Assembly (NCBI GenBank): GCA_023512345.1
Contig: JAILZT010000025.1
Span: forward strand, 1 to 64,000
Length of the DNA: 64,000 bases
Origin: Paenibacillus sp.
GTDB taxonomy: Bacteria; Bacillota; Bacilli; Paenibacillales; Paenibacillaceae
Reading direction: 5' to 3'
Below are positions 57,732-64,000 of the stretch, one piece after another. Positions within the stretch are counted from its first letter, which is position 1. Every line of letters starts with the position of its first letter. The position numbers and the translations under genes are program-made. The notes under the pieces were generated by a model. The model was not told the DNA's origin. It worked only from the letters and a program-made list of their open reading frames with translations, and made no database searches.

Positions 57732-58622
57732 ATGGACGTCATAAGAAAGCCGGAAGGCTTTGAAGAAGAAAAATTATTTATTCTTCCTGATTATATGCAG
57801 ACGGAACTATCCCGCTCAGAACTGACACGTGATTTATTCGTAAGCGATATAGGATTCTTCCCACATGCGCTTCATCATTACCGGGAACGCCCCGAAGGAA
57901 GCAGCTCTCATATTTTCATTTTTTGCTCCGAAGGAGAAGGTTGGATCGAAACAGATCTGAATCAGACCCTTACCCTGACCCCAAATCACCTCGCCGTCAT
58001 ACCGGCAGGAACGCCTCACCGATACGGGGCGCATGTCCATGCCCCATGGAGTATTTACTGGTTTCATCTTCAAGGCGGCCACACAGCAGAATTTATCCGC
58101 ATGTACGGTATGGATGCCGGACCGGTTCATCTCCCGATCGGCGCACAGTCTGAATTCAAAGATACCTTTGACAAGTGTTATGTCCTGCTATCGGATAAAA
58201 CCTATTCACTCCCCATCCACACGCATGTGTCCCAGTCGATCCGCTTATTGATCAGCAGCATCGGAATCAGCTCCGGAGGCACTGCCAAGGACAAAAAAAG
58301 AGAGCAATACCTGGAACTCGCCATAAGGTACATGACTGATCGATTAGAAAATTCCATTAGGCTCCCTGAATTGGCCAAGCATACCGGCTTGTCCAAGCAA
58401 CATTTAATTTTGTTATTTAAAGAAGAAACAGGAATCCCGCCAATCGAATACTTTCTGCGTTTGAAAATTCAAAAAGCAACACAATTGCTCAGTCTAACAG
58501 GCTTTTCTATTAAGGAAATTGCCGCAAGCATTGGCATTTCTGATCCTTATTATTTCTCCAGATTGTTCAAGAAAATGACCGGTTCATCCCCCAGCGCTTA
58601 TCGGAGCATTCCTAAGGGTTGA
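57732..58622 (+). CDS. AraC family regulator with cupin sensor domain
   Basis: 296 residues. The N-terminal cupin domain (SHIFIFCSEGEGWIETDLNQ, LAVIPAGTPHRYGAHVHAPW) senses a sugar-type ligand; the C-terminal part has two helix-turn-helix motifs, IRLPELAKHTGLSKQHLILL and FSIKEIAASIGISDPYYFSR, then LFKKMTGSSPSAYR. ATG follows GAGGGGG. Divergent from the DUF5107/GH35 operon with a 112-base shared region containing TTGACA (57678-57683) and TATAAT, so it probably controls that operon. No clear ATAGATCA pair is present here, so its site may differ from the one at 41.6 kb. Confidence 0.9.
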   Translation: MDVIRKPEGFEEEKLFILPDYMQTELSRSELTRDLFVSDIGFFPHALHHYRERPEGSSSHIFIFCSEGEGWIETDLNQTLTLTPNHLAVIPAGTPHRYGAHVHAPWSIYWFHLQGGHTAEFIRMYGMDAGPVHLPIGAQSEFKDTFDKCYVLLSDKTYSLPIHTHVSQSIRLLISSIGISSGGTAKDKKREQYLELAIRYMTDRLENSIRLPELAKHTGLSKQHLILLFKEETGIPPIEYFLRLKIQKATQLLSLTGFSIKEIAASIGISDPYYFSRLFKKMTGSSPSAYRSIPKG

Positions 58623-58671
58623 GTGATTTCCTTTGATTTTCATCTGTAGAAGCTTTTATAGCACAAATAAA

Positions 58672-58722
58672 GGGCACCTCATACCACCAGCCTCGGAATT
58701 AGGCCTTGGTAGAAAGGTGCCC
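58672..58722. terminator. Bidirectional-type terminator between convergent genes
   Basis: Stem GGGCACCT/AGGTGCCC with a long internal hairpin (ACCA..TGGT). It lies between the convergent AraC gene and permease gene; T-rich on the minus side. Confidence 0.6.
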
Positions 58723-58772
58723 CCACTAATACTTTAGATCAGATTATAGTGCGCTATCTTTAGCCATTGGGG

Positions 58773-59642
58773 CTAATTTTTCAGTCCTGTCAACGTGATT
58801 CCTTCTACGAAATATTTTTGACCAATCAGATAAAAAATGACGCCTGGTGCAAATGACATACACGTAGCCGCCATCGTCAGTGACCAGTCCTGCTTTAGTT
58901 GGCCTCTAAAAGCGGTTAGTCCCAAGGCTATCGTATACTTATCGCTTGAGTTTATGTAAATCATCTGTTGAAGTAGATCGTTCCATAAACCGATAAAGAT
59001 AAATAATGCGACGACGATCATTGCAGATTTAATTGCCGGCATAATAATGCTGAACAAAATACGGAAGTATCCAGCACCATCGATCGTTGCTGCTTGATCA
59101 AGCTCTCTCGGAATAGACATGATAAACTGCCTAATCAAAAATATATTAAAAGCGCCACCGCCACAGAAATAAGGCAAAATCAATGGTAGATAGCTGTCAT
59201 GGATTCCTAAGCCCCTCGTCCACCCAATATATAGTGGAATGAGTGTAACCATGGCAGGTAGAAGCATCGAACCGACACAAAGAGCCCAAATCAATTTTTT
59301 GCCCCGAAAGCGCAGCCTTGCAAAAGCATAACCACATAAGGTGGCTGTAAAGGTTCCTGCTAAACAGGAGGGTACAATAACAATCATGGTGTTCCATAAA
59401 TATTTCCAAAACTTAAATATCTCTAGCGTTTCTCCATAGTTTGAAAATAACCAATTTCCTGGCAGCAGTGAAGGCGGATATCTGTATATCTCGGCATTAG
59501 ACATAAGCGACGTGCGAAATATCCACCAGATTGGAAAGAGCACTAGCAAAGTAAAGAAAATGACAACGACAAACGAGATAAGGTTCATCCACTGATTATT
59601 TCGTTTCTTGCTCTTTAGTTTTCCGTATGTGGCTACACTCAT
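58773..59642 (-). CDS. Sugar ABC transporter permease (MalG-type, CUT1)
   Basis: 289 residues, six predicted spans (LISFVVVIFFTLLVLFPIWW first), with the docking motif DQAATIDGAGYFRILFSIIM and the MalG-like end KYFVEGITLTGLKN. Imports oligosaccharides with its partner permease and the 60637 lipoprotein. ATG overlaps the partner by four bases after GAAGGAGGCGACGAC. No ATPase in the cluster. Confidence 0.93.
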   Translation of the reverse strand: MSVATYGKLKSKKRNNQWMNLISFVVVIFFTLLVLFPIWWIFRTSLMSNAEIYRYPPSLLPGNWLFSNYGETLEIFKFWKYLWNTMIVIVPSCLAGTFTATLCGYAFARLRFRGKKLIWALCVGSMLLPAMVTLIPLYIGWTRGLGIHDSYLPLILPYFCGGGAFNIFLIRQFIMSIPRELDQAATIDGAGYFRILFSIIMPAIKSAMIVVALFIFIGLWNDLLQQMIYINSSDKYTIALGLTAFRGQLKQDWSLTMAATCMSFAPGVIFYLIGQKYFVEGITLTGLKN

Positions 59643-60562
59643 TTGTCGTCGCCTCCTTCATTATAAATCCATAGATTAGAAGTCTTAAATAACACACCCG
59701 TAAAGGCTGCAAGAATAACAAATATAACTGCCGTTGTCGCACAAGCATACCCTAACTTATAATTCACAAAGGCTTGATCATACATCAGATAAGTTAAAAA
59801 TCGTGAAGAATTACCCGGTCCGCCATTCGTTAATGAAAGTGCAGGCGTAACAATTTGGAGATTGGCAATCAAGCTCATTAACAAGTTGTAAAAGATAATT
59901 GGCGACATGCACGGTAAAGTGATGTGCAAGAATCGTTGCCAACTGTTCGCACCATCCATTTCAGCCGCTTCATGGTAGACACCCGGAACATTTTGAAGTC
60001 CAGCTAAGAAAATAACAATTAAGTTACCTGACAGCCATACCGAAATCAAGGATAGAGATGGAATTACATAGCTGGAGTCCGCGATAAAAGAAACTTTGTC
60101 CAAGCCAATCTCAGATAGAAGAAAGTTGAAAAATCCAAAATTAGCTTCATATAACCAAGACCATCCTACATAGATTGCGGCTGCCGGCAAAACGTAAGGT
60201 ACATAGAAAACGGCTCTGAAAAAACCCCTTGCCGGAATATTACGATTCAGTAGCATCGCGATAAAAAGTGAATAAATCATGCCACCAATTACTGATAGGA
60301 TTGCAAAGTAAACCGTAGCTATAATAGAGTCTTTAATATAAGGATCAGTGGTAAATAGATTAATGTAATTCTCTAAGCCAACAAATTCGGGATCTGAAAG
60401 TCCTGTCCAATTCGTCAAACTGATCCCAAGCACCCCAATAAGAGGTAGATACGTTAGAAAGATCAGCCCAATGAAGGCAGGGATCAATAATATATACGCA
60501 GCTCGTGCTTCACCTGAATAAATACGTGAACGACGTTTTGGAGATTTATTTATCATTTCCAT
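59639..60562 (-). CDS. Sugar ABC transporter permease (MalF-type, CUT1)
   Basis: 307 residues, six predicted spans (AYILLIPAFIGLIFLTYLPL first) and the docking motif HEAAEMDGANSWQRFLHITL; SLTNGGPGNSSRFLTYLMY is the common late loop. Starts at ATG 60562 after GGGGAGATAGAG, 74 bases after the binding protein gene. Works with the MalG-type partner, with which it is coupled by an ATGA overlap. Confidence 0.93.
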   Translation of the reverse strand: MEMINKSPKRRSRIYSGEARAAYILLIPAFIGLIFLTYLPLIGVLGISLTNWTGLSDPEFVGLENYINLFTTDPYIKDSIIATVYFAILSVIGGMIYSLFIAMLLNRNIPARGFFRAVFYVPYVLPAAAIYVGWSWLYEANFGFFNFLLSEIGLDKVSFIADSSYVIPSLSLISVWLSGNLIVIFLAGLQNVPGVYHEAAEMDGANSWQRFLHITLPCMSPIIFYNLLMSLIANLQIVTPALSLTNGGPGNSSRFLTYLMYDQAFVNYKLGYACATTAVIFVILAAFTGVLFKTSNLWIYNEGGDDK

Positions 60563-60636
60563 CTCTATCTCCCCACCTGATGATCAAAATATGGCCGCCG
60601 CGTGTGTGAGCTTGGCAGCGGCCATCCTTACAGACT

Positions 60637-62040
60637 TTACTTGTTGCCTGAATGAGCTGCTTTCAACGCATCAAGATTTTTGGAAATAGCATCCTTAGCA
60701 GTCGCTTTCCCAGTCCACACATCACCTAGAACCGAACCAAGCAAGGTGTTAAACTCTGTCGTATTATTCGTATAAAACCACGATGCTGGCTTCACTGCAG
60801 GGGATTGTGCATAATCGACTACTGCAGATTTATATTCGTCATAAGCTGGGAAGTTAGGATTTTCAACCCATTTACGGGTGAGGGTTTCATCCGTATACCA
60901 CTTCTCCAGCGTAGGCATCCAGATACCCGAGCTAATAAGTCCCCAGTTATTTTCTTCCGAGTTATACCATTTCAGCCATTCCATCGCTTCTTTTGGATGC
61001 TTAGTTTGAGAGAAGACGACATTGGCACCACCCGTGTTGAGGGTAACCTTATCCTTCATGTAAGGCAATACAGCAACGCCATAGTTCAAGCCTTCTTCTT
61101 TGGCCTTATTCAAGCTAGTTCCCACGTTCCACGCACCGTTAGTAGCCATGGCGACGGTTCCTGCGATGACGGTTCGTTGAATCCCGTCATCAGTCTGTCC
61201 GACAGACAACGGAGCAACATGATCTTTCAAGTAAAGATCTGCGATCTTCTGAATCCCTTCTATGCTGGCGTCTTCTCCAATTCTTACATCAGCCCCGTCA
61301 GCCGAATAGAACCCTCCGCCATTGCCAAGCGCCCAGGTCTCCAACTGCCATGGTAAGTTCTCAACAGATGCACCAAACTGAACGATACTCTGATCATTAA
61401 AGCCACTCTCATCAGGATGCTTACCATTTTTATCTATCGTCAGTTTCTTCGCTGTTGCTACAAATTCATCCCAAGTCCAAGCTTTATCCAATACGGCTGG
61501 AGGATAGGGCACGTTAGCTTTGTCGAACATGTCTTTGTTATAGTAAAGAAGGAGAATCTCATTGGCAGCCGCATAGGCTATGGTTTTTCCTTGATATTTG
61601 TAGGCTAAGCTTTCCAGTGGTTTACTGTCACTTCCTTCATACATGGTGCCTACATCATTCAGCATGCCTTGGGTAGACCACTGAACGACCCCATCTTCCC
61701 TGAGCATCCCTGTATCAGGCAATTGCTCTGCCGTTGCCATTGTATTCAGCTTGGTCATGTAGTTTTCCCAAGGAATCGCTTGAACTTCTACTTCAATTCT
61801 GTCTTGGGAGGCATTAAACTTATCCGCCACTGTCTGGGTTACATTCCCCTCTTCCGCACTTCCCCACATCGAATAGATAATCTTGACCTTCTCCTCAGGC
61901 TTGGAAGTTGCGTTCTCGGATGCTTTTGGTGCATCAGTTGCCTTGGAAGCTGTGTTTGTCTCGTTTTTCGCACAGCCAATAATACTTGATGCCAGTACAA
62001 CTGAAAGAATACCCACCCCGAATAATTTACCTACTTTCAT
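60637..62040 (-). CDS. Sugar-binding lipoprotein of second ABC transporter
   Basis: 467 residues. The signal peptide ends in lipobox IIGC (about residue 23), followed by a Thr/Ala/Ser linker and a family 1 solute-binding fold (KIIYSMWGSAEEGNVTQTVA, YNKDMFDKANVPYPP, TWDEFVATAKKLT, VAMATNGAWNVGTSL, HPKEAMEWLKWYNSEE). Start ATG 62040 has GGGGAG eight bases before; a longer frame is unsupported. It is the first gene of the rightmost sugar transporter operon. A cre-like site lies 45 bases upstream, so glucose repression is likely. Confidence 0.93.
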   Translation of the reverse strand: MKVGKLFGVGILSVVLASSIIGCAKNETNTASKATDAPKASENATSKPEEKVKIIYSMWGSAEEGNVTQTVADKFNASQDRIEVEVQAIPWENYMTKLNTMATAEQLPDTGMLREDGVVQWSTQGMLNDVGTMYEGSDSKPLESLAYKYQGKTIAYAAANEILLLYYNKDMFDKANVPYPPAVLDKAWTWDEFVATAKKLTIDKNGKHPDESGFNDQSIVQFGASVENLPWQLETWALGNGGGFYSADGADVRIGEDASIEGIQKIADLYLKDHVAPLSVGQTDDGIQRTVIAGTVAMATNGAWNVGTSLNKAKEEGLNYGVAVLPYMKDKVTLNTGGANVVFSQTKHPKEAMEWLKWYNSEENNWGLISSGIWMPTLEKWYTDETLTRKWVENPNFPAYDEYKSAVVDYAQSPAVKPASWFYTNNTTEFNTLLGSVLGDVWTGKATAKDAISKNLDALKAAHSGNK

Positions 62041-62085
62041 TTTCAGCTCTCCCCTCAGAATTACATTGCTATGTCTTACCAATCA

Positions 62086-62099
62086 AGAAAGCGCTTTAT
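62086..62099. promoter_or_regulatory. cre-like site upstream of second sugar transporter
   Basis: AGAAAGCGCTTTAT has the central palindrome AAAGCGCTTT and fits the cre consensus at 12 of 14 positions in either direction. Confidence 0.5.
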
Positions 62100-62364
62100 T
62101 GGTATATTGTGTCATGGTTTACCATTAAGGAAAATAGGGATTTCCAACCTGATTTTTAGAAATTTCAACCTTTAAAGAGCTAACAATGAAACGATCGAAA
62201 GAGCGCATCATTCGAGAACTTTTTCACTATTGCATGTATCAAAACAGACTAAAAAACTGTCCCCGTTTTTAAAAATTACCCGAGACATTTAAATCACCAC
62301 TTTTAATTTGTGCAGTCAGTTTATTGGCGCCTACCAATATCCTCAACTCAAATAATACTTTACC

Positions 62365-62374
62365 GATCGTTCTC
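62365..62374 (+). promoter_or_regulatory. Candidate TetR operator, first copy
   Basis: GATCGTTCTC, 55 bases before the TetR start. An identical 10-mer lies in the dehydrogenase promoter. Confidence 0.4.
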
Positions 62375-62428
62375 AATATGCTAATATGGGTTTACGGACA
62401 GGAGCTAGGGCAGCAAAAGGGCGTGAGA

Positions 62429-63010
62429 ATGATCATGGCGAGAAGCAAAGAGTTTGAAATCAACGTGGTATTAGACAAGGCAATGGAGTTATTCTGGCGT
62501 CAAGGCTACGAAAAAACCTCCATACAGGAGCTTGTCGACGGCATGGGTATTCACAGAAGAAGCCTGTATGATACGTTCGGAGACAAGCATCAGTTATTTA
62601 TGGATGTCTTGAACCGATATAATTCGATTTCGAATTCAAATATTACGAATCGCATTCATCAGTCAAATTCTGCCAAAGAGGCCATCAGGCAGTTGTTTGA
62701 AATGATATTCAGTTGTAAAGAGAATCAACCCAAGGGCTGTTTAACGGTAAATACGGCCGTTGAACTGTCGCTGCTCGATCCAGAAGTGGCAGTTAAAATT
62801 CATGAGCAATTTTTTGCTTCAGAGCAATTGTTTTATGACTTGGTGGTGGGCGGTCAGCAAACGGGAGAAATTCCCGAACATTATGATGCTGTGAGCCTTT
62901 CCCTCTATCTGCATAATGCTTGGGTGGGATTGCGTGTAATGATTAAAACGACAGAAGACAAAGAAAAGCTGGAAAGCATTATTAATACAACTTTAGCAGT
63001 CCTGGGATAA
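62429..63010 (+). CDS. TetR family transcriptional repressor
   Basis: About 193 residues. The N-terminal TetR DNA-binding domain is clear: VVLDKAMELFWRQGYEKTSI, QELVDGMGIHRRSLYDTFGD, KHQLFMDVLNRY. The C-terminal domain fits the AcrR/YxaF-like group (CLTVNTAVELSLLDPEV). Start at ATG 62429 with AAAGGG seven bases upstream; a second ATG (62435) is possible. It precedes the short-chain dehydrogenase gene in the same direction, and the same 10-base motif GATCGTTCTC occurs before both genes, suggesting autoregulation and control of the dehydrogenase. Confidence 0.88.
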   Translation: MIMARSKEFEINVVLDKAMELFWRQGYEKTSIQELVDGMGIHRRSLYDTFGDKHQLFMDVLNRYNSISNSNITNRIHQSNSAKEAIRQLFEMIFSCKENQPKGCLTVNTAVELSLLDPEVAVKIHEQFFASEQLFYDLVVGGQQTGEIPEHYDAVSLSLYLHNAWVGLRVMIKTTEDKEKLESIINTTLAVLG

Positions 63011-63020
63011 ATTTTTTTAA

Positions 63021-63041
63021 TATAATTAGAATGATCGTTCT
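63021..63041 (+). promoter_or_regulatory. -10 element and candidate TetR operator of dehydrogenase gene
   Basis: TATAAT (63021-63026) is followed at once by AGAATGATCGTTCT (63028-63041), a palindrome except at its two flanking-centre positions. A repressor there would block initiation. No clear -35 was found. Confidence 0.5.
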
Positions 63042-63148
63042 CGATACAAGTCGAAGGCGTCATTCATTTAAGGTGTGATGCCAATCCTAATATCATCAAG
63101 GCTAGGTCAAAGGGCTGTATAAAATAAATCTTAAAGGAGAATTTAAAA

Positions 63149-63901
63149 ATGACTACAAACTTGGACGGCAAGGTTGCTTTTGTAACTGGAGGAAATCGTG
63201 GCATTGGATTGGAAACGGCACGTCAATTAGGTAAACTTGGCGCCACTGTCGTTATTGGGTCACGCGATTTAGAGAAAGGGAAAGTTGCTGCGGATACACT
63301 TCGTTCGGAGGGAATCCAAGCGGAGAGTATTAAATTGGACGTCAATCTAGCCGAAGACCTTCAAGTTGCCTACAATTTCTTTGAACAGCGGTACGGTAAG
63401 CTTGATATGTTGATTAATAATGCTGGGATACAGATTGAGATTGAAGATCTTGCACCCACTAATGAAACAAGTACCGTTTCGCCGGTCGTTATGCGTGAAA
63501 CCTTCGATGCCAATTTCTTCAGCATGGTTGAATTAACTCAGCTACTCCTGCCGTTGATTCGCAAAGCGCCTGCCGGAAGAATTGTTAATGTATCCAGTGC
63601 GCTTGGATCTAATACCCTCCATTCCAATCCTGCTGCTCCAATTTACGATGTCAAGCTTCTTGCTTACGATGCCTCCAAGGCGGCAATGAATACCTTTACG
63701 ACTCATCTTGCACATGAGCTTAAGGATACACCAATCAAAGTAAATTCTGCTTACCCTGGTTGGGTGAAGACTCCACTGGGCGGAAAATACGCTGATATGG
63801 ATCTTGAAGATGGCGGAAAGACAAGCGTAATGCTTGCCACGTTGCCTTCGGACGGACCGACAGGCAAGTTCTATCATATGGACACAGAGCTACCTTGGTA
63901 A
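63149..63901 (+). CDS. Short-chain dehydrogenase/reductase (SDR)
   Basis: 250 residues. Classical SDR motifs in order: cofactor motif VTGGNRGIGLETA (about 12-24), NNAG (about 90), catalytic Ser in VNVSSALG (about 148) and YDASK (Tyr/Lys pair, about 173), then PGWVKTPLGG. GSRDLEKGK after the second strand suggests NADP preference. Substrate unknown; the nearest look is carbonyl-reductase-type SDRs. ATG follows AAAGGAG. Likely induced when the adjacent TetR repressor binds a reactive or toxic carbonyl compound; that is inference. Confidence 0.9.
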   Translation: MTTNLDGKVAFVTGGNRGIGLETARQLGKLGATVVIGSRDLEKGKVAADTLRSEGIQAESIKLDVNLAEDLQVAYNFFEQRYGKLDMLINNAGIQIEIEDLAPTNETSTVSPVVMRETFDANFFSMVELTQLLLPLIRKAPAGRIVNVSSALGSNTLHSNPAAPIYDVKLLAYDASKAAMNTFTTHLAHELKDTPIKVNSAYPGWVKTPLGGKYADMDLEDGGKTSVMLATLPSDGPTGKFYHMDTELPW

Positions 63902-63931
63902 TAAGGTAGTTACTAGAAAAACGTGTTAATT

Positions 63932-63970
63932 CGGCGAGCGCTTTCCCAATATAACGGGAGAGCGCTCGCC
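63932..63970. terminator. Terminator-like hairpin after SDR gene
   Basis: Stem GGCGAGCGCTTTCCC with GGGAGAGCGCTCGCC (one mismatch), 9-base loop. No T-run follows on the plus strand, so termination is likely but not certain. Confidence 0.55.
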
Positions 63971-64000
63971 TGATTAAAGTAAGCAGGAACCAAAAAAGGT

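Larger units (their letters stand above)
62041..62428. other. 388-base region between sugar transporter operon and TetR gene
   Basis: Contains the cre-like site (62086-62099) and a TetR half-operator-like motif (62365-62374). No gene: the apparent in-frame extension of the TetR gene to 62324 has no ribosome site. Confidence 0.5.

Overview
The window looks like chromosomal DNA of a Paenibacillus-type Bacillota. Shine-Dalgarno sites are strong (AGGAGG-like), TTG and GTG starts are used, catabolite-responsive elements (cre) resemble those bound by Bacillus CcpA, one very large pectinase carries SLH cell-wall anchors, and CUT1 sugar ABC transporters, AraC regulators and GH43/GH35 enzymes abound. 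The genus is inferred from gene content only. No rRNA, tRNA, CRISPR array or intact insertion sequence was seen.

Region 1 (1-14951, all minus strand) is one tightly packed run of 16 genes read leftwards. It starts with Tad/Flp-pilus-like parts: a CpaE-like protein, a CpaB-like SAF protein, a second MinD/CpaE-like protein, a CpaF ATPase, TadB- and TadC-like membrane proteins, a Flp-like small protein and two bitopic membrane proteins. It continues without a break into type VII secretion parts: an EsaB/YukD ubiquitin-like protein, a beta-propeller protein, the EssC ATPase, two WXG100-type proteins, a lipase-fold protein lacking its nucleophile, and the start of a lipoprotein. EsaA, EssA and EssB are not present. 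This hybrid is the best candidate for a little-described system. Directly upstream lies a nuclease-type polymorphic toxin with an immunity gene (15581-18402), a plausible cargo.

Region 2 (18.6-27.2 kb) is a mixed stretch: a general-stress-type flavin-binding protein, a secreted beta-helix protein with two discoidin-like domains, a probably 5'-truncated GH94-like gene, an orphan SecA2, an intergenic region with four palindromic repeats, and a YczE-type membrane protein.

Region 3 (27.4-38.0 kb) holds a 2901-residue surface protein combining pectin methylesterase, two SGNH acetylesterases, a PL1 pectate lyase, FN3 and three SLH domains. It is followed by a MerR-type and an AraC-type regulator.

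Region 4 (38.0-62.1 kb) is a sugar-utilisation island: two esterases, two CUT1 ABC transporters, three GH43 enzymes, a cellulase-like TIM barrel, a GH35 beta-galactosidase, a DUF5107-TPR protein and a second AraC regulator. The hydrolases have no signal peptides. The picture is therefore extracellular pectin/hemicellulose attack by the SLH protein and the beta-helix protein, oligosaccharide import, then cytoplasmic trimming. Three promoters carry direct repeats of an ATAGATCA-like half-site 21 bp apart beside the -35, as expected for AraC activation, and several promoters carry cre-like sites. Region 5 (62.4-64 kb) is a TetR repressor gene and a short-chain dehydrogenase gene, with a probable shared operator.
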